A DNA stretch of 64,000 nucleotides from Phycomyces blakesleeanus NRRL 1555(-) (taxonomy: Eukaryota > Mucoromycota > Mucoromycetes > Mucorales > Phycomycetaceae): assembly GCF_001638985.1 (NCBI RefSeq), contig NW_017265134.1, positions 4,330,906 through 4,394,905 of the forward strand, written 5' to 3'. The notes beneath the pieces were generated by a model. The model did not search any database and was not told the origin of the DNA. It saw nothing but the letters and a program-made list of their open reading frames with translations. Numbering within the stretch: position 1 is the first letter of the stretch; each line of letters opens with the position of its first letter. Position numbers and translations under genes: made by a program. This document shows, in pieces, positions 11,512 through 23,323 of the stretch.

Positions 11512-12023
11512 CTATCAGCAACCACAATAATAATAAAAGAAAAAACATTAAGAATAAATATAACAGTAGAATAATAAAAACAAATTGCTTACCAGGGTGT
11601 GAACTTAAATACATCAACCAGAATAAAAGTAAATAAAGTGGAAAAGAAACAGGAAAAAAAGAAATAAGATAAAAATAAAGAAAAAAAAGAAAAAAAAGTG
11701 GGCTTTCAATCAGAAGGCAGTTTAGATGAGAATTGACTCTGGTAAAATACAATAGTAATAAAATGAATAGTCCGAAATTATATTGTAACACTAAGTTCTA
11801 TGTTGAATATTAAAGAAGTTATTCAAGATTATAAAGGATTTTATAGAAAATAATATATAATCCCTTCCTTTTCTCAGCTATTTCATAAATCTACTTTATA
11901 TTAACTTATTTTGTATATATATCTTTGATTAAACAAAAATAAATATATTTCAACCCATACATTTATTTTATTTTAATAATTTATTAATGTATAAAACTTT
12001 AATAAAAATACAATAAAGAAAAA

Positions 12024-13333
12024 ATGCCTTCCAATAGCAGCAGAAAAACAGACCGTAAAGGAAAAGGAAAAGCATCTGCAAGTATATCTACCTCTGCAAA
12101 CCGTGTTTTGGCTGGCCGTGTTGGACCTCAAGAAATTGCCCCCAGTTTCTCATCCACAACTATCCAAGATCAGCAATACGTGGAAATTGTTGAAATGTTT
12201 AACAAAGTAAACAACAGTATCAACGGTGTCAAGGATGACATTGCTGCTGTCAATAGCAACATGACAGCCTTTAAAAACAGGATGGGCGTTGTTGTTGACA
12301 CGTCTGGAAAGACACATACAGCATTTGCAGACTTTGCAACTGCCTATGCCAACGATCAGACTCGTATAACTAGTCTAGGACCATCTCTGATGCCATCCTA
12401 TGTTCCCCAGACCTCCCTCAGTGATGCTGAGGTTTCTGTCATTATCTTGGTAATTAATATTAATATATGTTAGTATCAACAACTTATTAAACAACCTGTA
12501 TTTAGGAAATCTTTGCGGAAAAGTTGTGGGACTGGAAGTTCGAGTCTGACGGCTCTGCTCTTGTTGCTGAGAACGAGAGTAAGAAGAAGTGGAACTTGAA
12601 TGAGAAGATTAACCACCGCGATAATGTAGCTGTTATCAACTACTTGAAGAGCTACATTAGCGCCCAGACTCGTCTAGCTGGTACTCACCCATGGGTGATA
12701 AGTGATAAAATAAAGAACAGGTACAAGCACAGTCATCGTACTTTTCATGAGTCTCCTGAGCAGAAGGCCAAGAAAAACAGCAAGGGGAGAGCAAACAGTC
12801 ATACTCTTCAGGTTTGTATATACTATATAAAAATTAATTGGTATATTACTATTTTCTCAAGCTACAATCTATATAACCAGATGTCTATCTGACGCAAGTC
12901 GACATACATGGACAACTGGGTAGCCATTGATGCTGTAATGGGATATAAGACTGGAAACCCTGTTGAGAAGGCCTATCTCAAACTCTTTCAGAAGGATGCC
13001 ATGTCTGATGGTGAGTCGGATATTGAGATTGTGGACAATCTTCCACGACGGTGTTTGCATGTGGCTCGCCCCACTTGGAGAAGTGAAGAGATAAATAATA
13101 TTTAGAATAAATAAATAAGTTTTATAACAAGAAAAATAAAGAACTAATAAAAATAAATACAGTTGAAAAGATTGTTGACAATGGTTGACGACATTAATCG
13201 TACCCATCACGTGTCAAATGCGGGTGTGGGAACAAAGCCAAGAATGAACAGATATCTAGCAACATTGTTGCCTTGCTCTGTTCCTGCCACCCTGTCCCAG
13301 TCATTGCCTCATTGGGCAATCAACAATGAATAA
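12024..13333 (+). pseudogene. CACTA A companion protein (TnpA-like), near-intact
   Basis: Exon 1 12024-12449 (142 codons, Ser/Lys-rich start, then VEMFNKVNNSINGVKDDIAA, a likely coiled coil); exon 2 12506-12811 (exactly 102 codons, the same as in element B); exon 3 from 12881 with one TGA at 12890-12892 (fits CGA), then AMSDGESDIEIVDN and ARPTWRSEE; a last exon after an AG at about 13160 ends SLPHWAINNE. The joint between exon 3 and the last exon has no clear GT donor. The gene faces tnp2 tail to tail. Plant CACTA elements make a second protein (TnpA) that binds subterminal repeats; a similar role is inferred, not shown. Confidence 0.65.
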
Positions 13334-13451
13334 ACATTTTCTTTTTTACTATGTTCTGTTGTAGGGCCAAATAGTAATAATTGAAATTGAATTGATTAAA
13401 GGAAATAATAATAATAGAGGATAAATATATAAGTAAGTGTGTGTATGAGAA

Positions 13452-16400
13452 TTAATAGTAAATTTTTTTTGGTAAAGAAATCGCGAGTTTTTTGTTGACG
13501 TTTTTTGTAGTTTTGTAATCTACTATTGCAACTGTTAGGAGAATCCGATGTACTGGCAGGATGCTTTGAAAATCTTGCTTGTAGAATTCATTCTGTAACA
13601 ACTCAACTCCTTCTAATTCTCTTGTTTTGTCCGAAGTGGATTTGAACTATTTGACAAATGCAAATACATGCTGACTACTATGGGGATTTCTACATGTTAG
13701 AGAAGAAACAGTTGGCCTAAAATTGTGAACAAAAAGGTACTGAATCTCTCCAACATACGCATGTTCCGACCCAGTTCGTTCAGTGAAATATGCTTGTATG
13801 TATGATCAGCAGCCATTCGTGCCAATGCACCCTTTGTAGCTTTGCCCAAGAAGATCAATGGACTTCACCATTTCGATCCAGTCATTGACGAAAGGTGAGT
13901 CATCAATTACATCTTTGCAACCTGAGATCTGTGGATTCTTGTACGCAGCTTGATAGTATCCTACAAGACAATCATATTCATGTTTTGGCATAAATAATAA
14001 TGGTCTTGTTTTCAATGGCAAGGCGGATGGTGGCAGGGGCTCGTTCCTACGAATTGTCATTGAAAGATTCTGTGAAGCTTCAAGATATTCGGAAATTGAG
14101 AAAGAGTGAGAGAGGTAGGTGTTGGTATTGGTGTTGGTATTGGTGTTGGTGTTGGTGTTGGTGTTAGTGTTGGTGTTGGTGTTGGTGTTGGTGTTGGTGT
14201 TGGTGTTGGTGTTGGTGTTGGTGTTGGTGTTGGTGTTGGTGTTGTTGTTGTTGGTGGTGAACTTATCGAAAATTTCAAAACATGCAAGTGCATGCATAGG
14301 TTTCAGAAGTCGACGAACAAAATCTCCCTTCCACAACTCTTCAATAAACTGTCTCATAAATGTCGATTCGAATCTGTTTCTTCGATTGGTCTTGATATTT
14401 TTCAGGACACTATTGTACCTTTCAAAGCTGAAAAGCCAATAGCCATAGACGGGCCCAAAGTCAATCATTGTTTGGCGTAAGTGCAGATGCAGATGCATGT
14501 TGGGAGAGAGAAGGTCCAGGTCGTACAATGTCTCACACCCTTTACAGAATTCTTCTAAGCATTTGTGTCCTTTCTCAATGTCTTCTTCAGAAACACTAGG
14601 CTTGGTGAAGTATCTGCATGCGTTAACAAACTCTATCCAGTTCTTGAACTCTGGCAATGGCAACACATCCCTTAGAACCACAGGAGAGTACACAAGGCAC
14701 CAAGACTTCCACTCATCAGCCTTCATATAGGGAAATCCCTTGGCAATCTTTGTCTCAAGTGACGTGTAATCAGGCGGCAACAAAACCTTCTCAACAGCCT
14801 TTTGCATGGCAACGAGTTTTTTATCGTCAATTAATCCATCCGCAACCCATCTCTCCAGCATTCTTTTGGCAGTGCCTAAGAAAAGATTGTGCATGGGATC
14901 AATGATCGTGCAGCGGACAATGTCAAAGTACTGAAGATGATGCAGTTTGGACCAGCGAACACCATGTGCAACTTCCAGACGCTGTCTCTCAGTTGGTTTG
15001 GTTGCATTTCTCCAGATCTCTGCATTCTTACGATTGTCATTCTTAGTGCGAAGGAGCCACTTTGAGAAATCAAATCCAGAATAATCAACAGAACTCGTTC
15101 CAGCCAACCTTGAAAATTGACGCTTACACTTGTGGCATGCATTTGTACTTGTATGGGATGTGAACCCACATACTTTCCTTGAAGCAGGTCAATCACAGGC
15201 AACCATGAGAAGGGCTGCTCAGATAGAAGTACCATTTGGACATTGGTAAGTCTTAATCTTAATACCTTTGTACAGCTCCATCAACTCATCCACAAGCGGT
15301 TTCAGATAGTTATTTATGTCAGAAGTGCTCGCTTCTTTAGGCCCTGACATTAACCCAACAAGAATCACGTTCTCCTTCTTGAACTGCTCACTGCGTGGAA
15401 GATTATTGATTGCAAGATATATGGCACCACAGGAGTAGGTAACACCATCGAATGGCTGAAACCAGTCAATGTTCAGCATAAGCATGAGTGATCGCTTGGT
15501 ATCAACAAAAGGTATACCATCTACGTCTACTATCTCATTCCACATCGCACCATCATACACGTCAAACAAAGTGCTATCCATTTTCGGGCCGCGGTTCCAT
15601 GAGTTGATGTTGTTTTCAAAATCTGGGCGTTGAAAAAACATCTTTAGAGCTTTCTTGACGAAGTGGAATACATATGTCTTTTGGGGTGCTTTTGACCCAG
15701 GACCAGACTTAAACAAGCTGTTGCCACACAAGGAGGTTTTACCAAAATTGGGTGATGTACAACACAAAGGGGCGGCTTTATTATCATATATGGCATGGCA
15801 TTTGCTACATGCAACATATTTCTTGACACCACTTGTCAACGCTTCAAATCCGGCCAAACGTTTGAGGCCAGCAACACTCACTGGAAGGCGGAATGGGTCA
15901 AACAAAAACTGCAGTATCTTGTTGATTATGGCAATCAGGATTACAGCTCCTTCATTCACGACGTATAGCGAGACAAAAAGAGCAACCAAAATAACAATGA
16001 ATTGGTGAATCAAATTCAATTCCGAGATTGATTCCAATGAAGAATCTTTAATTTGATTTTTTTTTAAAGAACGTTGATTAACTCTCTATTTTCTAGGATA
16101 TAATATTATCTAAAGCTGTGTACCTACCTTCATCATTGTCTATCTCAACATCGGATTCATCTTCATATTCTTCTTCTTCTTTGTAAGTGTCACTTGTATA
16201 CTGGATATTATCTTCAGGGCCAAACACGCAATCCGTTTCAGAGAAAGGTTAGTTTCTTGTCCGTATATCCAAAATGTCATTTGTGTCATTTAGGTCTACA
16301 AAAGCGGAATGTTAGACCCAAATAAATCAATGTAACAAAATAAGTTTTCTTACTTCTAAGCTCAGAATTCATTTCAACATCTTCCTGTTCAAATTCAAAA

Positions 16401-16753
16401 CTATCTTCCTCTTGATTTACAGGCTCAGAAACAGCACTACTAATTGTATCGCATGTGTCTTCATGGGCTACACATTTATTATTATTAGTGTTAGTATTAT
16501 TATTATTATTATTATTATTATATAAAATAATAAAAAAGGAAATGATATAAAATAAAATAAAATAAAATAAAATAAAGTAAAGTAAAGCAAATGTATTAAC
16601 TGTACGCGTTTGAACATGTGTAATATCATGATTATCTTTTTCTTGATGACGTTTAAATGTTTTAACAGATACACGATCGAATCCTAGTGTCTTGCTTTTA
16701 CAGATAGAGCATCGACACTCTTTTCTAACAGTTGGTTTGCGAATAGGAGCCAT
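13452..16753 (-). pseudogene. CACTA A Tnp2-family transposase, four in-frame stops
   Basis: Finger exon from ATG 16753 (MAPIRKPTVRKECRCSIC, then VSVKTFKRHQ); acidic exon about 16225-16130 (ETDCVFGPEDN, then a Glu/Asp run); catalytic exon from about 16047 to TAA 13452. Tnp2 hallmarks: NIDWFQPFDGVTYSCGAIYL, ENVILVGLMSGPKE, CDYFDIVRCTIIDPMHNLFLG-type block (YFDIVRCTIIDPMHNLFLG). One frame (861 codons) spans the catalytic exon with stops at 15219-15221, 15189-15191, 13806-13808 and near 13641. Most have Arg or Trp at that position in sister copies. A Thr-Asn repeat (about 14118-14256) sits in frame inside the protein. Confidence 0.85.
14118..14256. repeat. Hexanucleotide microsatellite (GGTGTT)n in element A tnp2
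   Basis: About 23 units with a few GGTATT variants. On the coding (minus) strand it encodes an alternating Thr-Asn stretch in frame with tnp2. Because the unit is six bases it cannot shift the frame when it expands. Sisters B and C lack it at the matching position (after NTVLKSSS and NAVLKSSS). Confidence 0.9.
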
Positions 16754-17009
16754 TTTAAAATGAAAAGAAAGGTTTACAATAGTATTTAATAGTAAAGAAA
16801 GAGACTTCAAAGAAAACACACTTTTAATTTATTTGAGTTTGATGTTGCATTCTAATGCTACACAGCTGCCAGTAGCCAATAGAGTAGCTTAAAATACTAT
16901 TTAAATACTTTACTCACAAAAGTGAGCTGAACTACAATTTTACCTATTCTGTCTATCAGAACTTAGGTATACTTTACATATGTGAAATTGATCTGTTTTT
17001 GCAGTGATA

Positions 17010-20008
17010 AATGAGCTAGATTTGAAGGTACTGAGATATTCAAGAGTTGTATAATTTATTCAGTGCTGTTATCTGTCTACCGAGTAATAATCGCTTTTAT
17101 TTTTATTTTTTATTATTTTAAAAAACATAGCTGAAAAGAGAAGCATGGAAGTAGATACTGAAAGTAAGACATTTTTTATTTGAAACGAAGAAGAAAAACC
17201 AGTAATAAACTATTATATTCCATATTTGTAGTAATCCCAACGTATCAATCCAATTCTGTGGAAGTAATGGATGGTCAGACCAACTCATCTATTTCGGATG
17301 CCGTCTCAACGTTTGACAATGACGTCTTTGTTGGTAATGACTACAATGGTGATGAGTCTGACACGACCGATGACAATGGCAGTGATGACAATGGCGAAGA
17401 AGACACTGCCGAGATTTATGTTAAAGAGTTTAACAATGAGGGTCAGTTTTAAATACATAAAAAAAAACTAAAAAAAAATGTGTGTTAATTTTTTTTTAAA
17501 AAAAAAGACCCTTTTGCTGCTTCTGGTATGCCCAAGAATCCAGTGCACAAATTTATTGCTACTTTTACAGTACTGTTTGCATCTCGTTACGTGGTCAATA
17601 AGGGTTCTGTTGTCTTGATTGAGTTCATCAACAAGCTCTTGAAGATTTATAGACAAGATTTCCAACTTTCTGAAAGTCTGGCTGGACTACATAAAATGAC
17701 TGGCTTTTCATCTATCACCAAAGGCATCAAGCGATTTGTGTCATGTCCAAACTGCCATTGCATCTATGAAGAAAACATGTCCGTACCTCCCCATTATGTT
17801 TTCACAAATGTTGGTGCATGCTCTCCTTGTGGTTGTAAGTTGATGAAAGAGTCAACTTCAGATGCACTGGTATCAAAGCGAGCATACTTGTACCAGTCCC
17901 TCAAGCAAGCTTTGTCTGTTCTTTTCCTTTGTCCTGGCTTTGAAGAGCAAATCCGTCACTGGAACACAGAGCTTAAGATTGTTGATACTATGTGCGACAT
18001 ATACGATGGAGCAATGTGGAAAGAGCTGAAGGATGCAAGTGTTGTCTCGTTTGTTGCTTGTCCTCGCTCATTGATGTTGACACTCAACATAGACTGGTTC
18101 CAGCCGTTCAATGGAGTTAGTTACTCTTCTGGTGCAATTTACTTGGTTGTAAATAATCTGCCTCGAGAGGTACAGTTCAAACCTGAGAAAACAATTCTGG
18201 TTGGTTTGATGCCTGGTCCCAAGGAGCCAAGATGCAAGGAGATAAATAACTATCTCAAGCCCATGGTAGACGAGATGAAACAGTTGTATGTTGGAATGCG
18301 AGTCCCAACCTACGAGTGCCCTTCTGGTGCTAATGTCCATGCTGCCTTGCTGATGGTTGCATGTGACATCCCTGCTGCCAGGAAAACAAGTGGATTTACA
18401 GCCCACAATAGTACATGTGCGTGCTACAAGTGTACAACCCAGTTCCCCAGATTGCCCAACTCAAATCAGGTGGACTTCAGTGGATTCGATTATTCACTTT
18501 GGAATATTCGTAGCAGTGTAGAGAACAGGTTGCATGCTGAGGAGTGGAAGAGTGCGAGTACACCCTCAGAAAGGCACCAGCTGGAGGTCAAATATGTTGT
18601 TCGATGGTCGCAGTTGCAATGCCTTGGATACTTTGATCTAGTACGTGGAACGATCATTGATCCCTAGCATAATTTATTCCTGGGGATGCCAAAGAGAATG
18701 ATGGACCGGTGGGTCAATAAGAAAACGATTGGAGCCAAAGAGTTTGCTGCCATGAAAAAAATCGCAGAGACAATGGTCCTTCCGAGGGATTATACAAAGC
18801 TGACATCGAAGATTGGAAAAGGCTTTCCTTACATGAAAGCCGATGACTGGAAATCCTGGGTACTGGTGTATTCTCCTGTTCTGCTGCATGGTGTTCTACC
18901 ATTTGAAATGTACAACAACTGGATGAATTTCGTCCGTGCATGCCACTATCTTATCAAGCCAAGCATCACATTTGATGAAGTGAACAGTGCCCATGACTAT
19001 CTGGAAATGTTTTGCAAAAAGGCTACCAAACTCTACACTCCCACCATCCTCACCTGCAACATGCACCTGCACCTCCACCTTCGTGAGACCATTCGTAATT
19101 TTCGACCCGTGTATGGTTACTGGCTCTTTGGGTTTGAGAGATATAATGGCCTGTTGAAGCATATAAAGACAAAAGGAAAATATAGTTTTGAGGCAACATA
19201 TATGAGAAGTTTTGTTCAAAACGCATTCAAGGGTGACTATGTCAATACTGTTCTGAAAAGTTCTAGCCACGTCCCCTTTTTCAACATTCTCTCAAAGCTT
19301 TCTCCAAAATTCACACCTACCATCACAGTCATTACTCTCTCCTCCCATCCATTCCGATTGCAATTATTCTTACTAGCATCGTCCAACCCACATCTTCCTC
19401 CAAAGGGTAACAAACCTCTCCCTCCTTCGACTTTTCCTCTTCAGCTAAAAAAATCATCACTGATGGATGAAACCGACTATGCCCATCTGCTTCAGCACTA
19501 CAAAACATCCTATGATCTTCCTGACCTTGTCAGTTACCAATATGCCACGCTCACAAACTCCTTTGTTGACAATGAAATCACAAAGTTGAAGTTCATTGAC
19601 TTACTTGGTCAACAGTACCGTGGTAAAAACGGTTCAGCTAGTTGTGGTTCTCTTGTCCACGTAATGTTTATTAGTAGTGACGGTAGAAATACCCTAGCCT
19701 ATGCTGGACAAATACAGTATCTCTTCACACACTCCTTTACACACCCTTCTAACAGCAATCTCCACCTGACTCGCATGGTTCATGATCATCATGTATTCGC
19801 ATATATCAAGTGGTTTAATACTTCCTCTGATAGATCGCGTGAGGATGACGGTCTTGAGTTTTGTCTCCCCACCTTCTCCCCCGATAGTCGCCATTGAATT
19901 GTACCTGTGCACCGCATCTTTTTAGAGATTGCTACAGCCAGGATTACTACAAGTAGAAATGTCAGTAAGATGTTAGTAATTGCTTTGCCAAAAAAGCTTT
20001 ATGCTTAA
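17010..20008 (+). pseudogene. CACTA B Tnp2-family transposase, main part
   Basis: Continues exon 1 from 10302. Exons: 17010-17027, 17131-17163, 17232-17441 (acidic, SDAVSTFDND, DDNGSDDNGEED), 17508-20008; introns are phase 1 and positioned as in element C. Catalytic exon: LMLTLNIDWFQPFNGVSYSS, KTILVGLMPGPKEP, YFDLVRGTIIDP, then stop TAG 18665-18667 where sisters have ATG (two bases differ), then HNLFLGMPKRMMDRW. A second stop TGA is at 19895-19897. The rest of the frame (832 codons) is open and ends PKKLYA. This is the least damaged catalytic exon of the four Tnp2 copies. Confidence 0.88.
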
Positions 20009-20138
20009 AATAAAAAAACCCCACTTGAATTTCCTTTTCTTATACAAAAAAAAACAGAACAAATTCCCTATATATATTGATAGTATTGTGTATGTAAAAA
20101 GTAATACGTAGATAAAAAGAGAGAAACATTTTTTTTAT

Positions 20139-21322
20139 TTAGAGCCCGTCTCTAAGAGCCCACCGAGAAAAATTGGGGCTAATGTTATCTGGGACTGCTG
20201 AGTTGGACACACTAGTAGTGATCCTACAGATCCTTTGATTAGCACTTGACCCCATGGCCTGGACAGCATAAGTGTCAACAAGTGCAATGAAACGGTTGCA
20301 CTGAAATATATTCGTTAATAATTCACTCAATATAATAATACACCAATACAAAAGTATTACTCCAAATTAATCTATCTCATCGCTTCTCCAGGCTGGTTGT
20401 ACAATATGAATGACATGTTTTATGCCATCCTCGTCCATTTCATCGGCAGACTCTCCATCTGACATTACTGCTTTTTGGAGAGTGTTGGCACAGTCTCTGA
20501 ACATTACAAGATCGATTGCCTCCTTATTGTCTTTGTATGCCAGTATACAGTGACACTCATTCTAGTAATAAGTTTTGTTAATTTGTTATTTTTATTTATA
20601 ATTTTCAACTATAAACTATATATATTAGCATAATACTCACATCATCTGCACAGGCTGCTCTTCGTGTAAGAGCGTTTGTTTCCACTATCTCATCATCAGA
20701 CATTCTCTCACGACGAGTTCTACTAGTGAAGTTGGTGTGCAACCTCTTTCGGAGGTCACTCCATCTCATACTAGAGGAACCAAACCTGCGCTCAAGGTTA
20801 GAAAGAAGTCTCTCAGCTATCTCCCTGTTGGGAGATTTGTTGAAAGCAACATTTGTATCCCATCTGGGCTTGAGGTTGTTGGCCAGGATATTTTCTGGCG
20901 TTCTCAAGCTAAGCTTGGATTTCCACATAAGGTTGTGAATATGAGCCTGCTAAATAAATCATGAGAAAATGAATTGATAAAATATTTTATAATATGTTAC
21001 TTACATAAACTGCATTAGATTCTTCACGGGTAGGCTCATGGTTGGAGATGACAACAGGTGCAGCAACAGTGAGTTTGGCTCTCACAGGAGCAGCAAGGGG
21101 AGTTCTGGCCAAACTATCTATGGCACTGATGGTGTTGGTGCTGGTGGTGGCAAGAACGCCAATTCTGCCATTCATGTTGGTCAGAGTTTGCTCAACATTG
21201 CCGATCTGTCCTTTTACGGTAGACATATCAGCTCTCACAGTAGAAAGTATTTCCATAAGCTGCTGATTGGTAATCTCAACAGGACGAAGGGCAATTGCGC
21301 GTTCACGTCTTGTGTTAGTCAT
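20139..21322 (-). pseudogene. CACTA B companion protein (TnpA-like), near-intact
   Basis: Exon 1 21322-21005 (106 codons): ALRPVEITNQQLMEIL, then a heptad-like stretch, RIGVLATTST, SAIDSLART. Exon 2 20946-20641 (102 codons): KPRWDTNVAFNKSPNREIAE, RLHTNFTSRTRRERMSDDEI. Exon 3 from 20561: NECHCILAYKDNKEAIDL, VMSDGESADE, QPAWRSDE. Last exon from about 20300: CNRFIALVDTYAVQAMGSS, VSNSAVPDNISPNFSRW, ALRDGL, stop. The donor after exon 3 reads AT where element C has GT, so splicing of the last exon may be lost. Exons match the C copy closely. Convergent with tnp2. Function inferred: DNA-binding partner of the transposase. Confidence 0.7.
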
Positions 21323-21985
21323 TGTCTACAGAATATAATAAAATGAAAGGTTATAATGATTAGTTTCAGATTATATTATTATTATTGCTGTCATTCTACA
21401 ATTAAATTTATGTAAATTTAATTAAAAATAAATCGTATCAAGTTTACATACTTGAATTGTTAGAACAAGTGTATTGATTTGGGAGTATAAGTGTAGTAAG
21501 TAGCAAGAGAGTAAGAGCAAGGGAAAGTGTATTATATGAAAGGTATGATTATTTTATAATTCAAAATATACTTGATATGCAAATCTCTATTAATACTTCT
21601 TGTAATGACTGGAATGTAAATCGGTTTTCATATTGCTTTGTGACTTGATAAAATTATTTTAGTCTTTTGTTTTAAACACACTTTTTTTTTAAGATTTTTT
21701 TTTTTACTTTTTTTATTCATTTTTTATTATTTCCCTCTTTTCTCTCTCTTTTCAATTCTTGTTATATTTGCAAATTTTTCTGGTAAGATTGTTTTTGGTT
21801 CAAAATACTTCTTTACAAAGAACAAAAGAATTAATTTTTTTGTCTGTCATAGGTATTCTCTCTGTTTCTCTCTCTTCACTCTTTACACTCGCAAGGTTTT
21901 ATAGTAAGGCACTTTCTTTGTTTTAAAAGAAATATATACTTCTTTATGTATAACTAAAAAATAACAATATACTTTAATGTCATAG

Positions 21986-22571
21986 AAACTCACTCTTCAT
22001 CTCATTCTGATGCGCCATCTTCACAACAGTCATCCGGATTAGCCAGGGTTAGTAAATATACTTTATGCAATCATTCCATACAATCATTCTGACTTTTTTC
22101 TTTCTTTAATATAGGCCACATCGCCAAAAATACTCTCTACAATCAAACACAGATATTGACACGGTAATATTCTGTTTTATTTTAATCTATTTCTTTTTAA
22201 TATTTATCTAACTGAATATAATTTCTATTATAGATGAACATCCTTCTTACAAACGTGCCATTCCTCAAGAACTTCCATCCCATGCTACCGTCATTGCCAT
22301 GGTAAGCCTTTTATTTACTTCTATACATACAATAATATTATTTATACTGTATATTAATGTATATTCTCTACTAGAGACGATATTATTGCTTTACAGATAA
22401 TATCTTGGTCTGCAAAGAAATCCTTTGCCTTTGGTATGTAAATCAATTATTCTATTACGCAATTCACAAAAATTAATTCTTTCCTATCGTTTTATAGTCA
22501 AAGAAATCATAATCCCGTGCTTTACTGTAAATGTTTTATTTCTTTGTCCATTTGTATTGGGTACTTCCAAT
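21986..22571 (+). other. Small-exon third gene of CACTA B
   Basis: Five consecutive exons have clean GT-AG borders: 21986-22047 (62 nt), 22115-22163 (49), 22234-22301 (68), 22397-22433 (37), 22498-22571 (74). Phases join throughout. Peptide parts: SDAPSSQQSSGLAR, ATSPKILSTIKHRY*H, DEHPSYKRAIPQELPSH, SWSAKKSFAFG, VKEIIIPCFTVNVLF. The first three exons have the same lengths in element C and align in protein (SGLA, SPKI, STxKH, DEXPS, LxSHAxVI), while introns differ. One TGA lies in exon 2. I do not recognise the protein. Start and end exons are not fixed. Confidence 0.55.
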
Positions 22572-22639
22572 GTAAGTATTAATTAGTGCATAAAATTTGC
22601 AGTATAAAACACGCACGCACTTCCATCACTAATGTTTTA

Positions 22640-22925
22640 TCTATTCTCAAAGAGTACTGCTCTTACCCCTAAAAAAAGATAACAAGCACCTCATTTTCTT
22701 CAGATATTTGTTTTTTGTAGAAAATTTTTCATCCCAAATATAACAAGCTTGCCGAGCAAGAAGTATTTGAGAATATAGAATAGCTTTATTAGATTTGAAA
22801 TCTAGAAACATTCTATTCTTTCCAATAAAAATAAAAGTGTAAACCATTACCAACCTAATAAGAACGGGAAACCAAATAAATAAAGAACATATTACTGGTC
22901 CATAATTTTAAAGACGTGTTTTTTT
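22640..22925. repeat. Conserved non-coding island shared by CACTA B and C
   Basis: This stretch and 56620-56905 are strongly alike over about 285 bp (shared blocks include gtagaaaatttttcatccc, aagaacgggaaaccaaat and aaagaacatattactggtcc), although the flanking sequence differs more. No reading frame explains it. It may be a 3' end, promoter or transposase-binding region. Confidence 0.55.
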
Positions 22926-23323
22926 ACTGTTGATGATAGGAGGTTTTAAAGAACTGTCAGTATAGGTGGTCAGTAAAAGTGGTCAGTAAAGGTGAGGTGT
23001 AGTACAGATAAACCATTGGAGCAATATACATGATGTAATCCGTCTTTGACCTTTCCTGTTCTGTGTCAAGAATACCGAGATAAATCCGTAGTTTTAAATA
23101 TTTTTATTTATTTATTAAGCATAACGAGTATATCAAAAGTGCTACCAAACCTTACTTGTGGAACCCCCCATCTACATATACTGTAGTGTTTGTAAGTCTC
23201 GCACATACAGTGCTAGATAACCTTAAAACCTAGTGGAAAAAAATATCAACTATGATATATCACGTTATTCCAGTACCATTTGCCCATATATACACGTCAG
23301 TATTTCTCTACTTTTTTCCAGTG

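Larger units (their letters stand above)
10303..17006 (-). mobile_element. CACTA element A (6704 bp), inserted in exon 1 of element B tnp2
   Basis: Starts CACTGGGGAATTAGATT and ends CAGTG, with ATA at 10300-10302 and 17007-17009. The terminal inverted repeats align imperfectly over about 70 bp, with shared blocks CACATATG, TTCTGA and GACAGAATA. Removing A with one ATA restores an uninterrupted match to element C, which fixes both ends to the base. Gene order seen from the minus strand: tnp2 (-), companion (+), small-exon gene (-), the same plan as in B and C. Confidence 0.95.
9939..23323 (+). mobile_element. CACTA element B, carrying nested element A
   Basis: Ends are CACTGAAAAAATAAA (9939) and the reverse complement of CACTGGAAAAAAGTA (ending 23323). 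AGA lies at 9936-9938 and 23324-23326, the 3-bp duplication typical of CACTA elements. Without A the element is about 6.68 kb. Gene order: tnp2 (+), companion (-), small-exon gene (+). The non-coding right arm holds GGTGGTCAGTA-type subterminal repeats (about 22955-23000). It is inserted at the last codons of the LINE ORF2. Confidence 0.92.

Noticed and set aside
11246..11791. 181-codon hydrophobic minus ORF
   Set aside because: It runs through several predicted splice sites and A+T-rich introns; composition explains the hydrophobicity.
14057..14480. Val-Gly and Thr-Pro repeat ORFs on both strands
   Set aside because: They are the hexamer microsatellite read in other frames; only the Thr-Asn frame agrees with Tnp2 homology.
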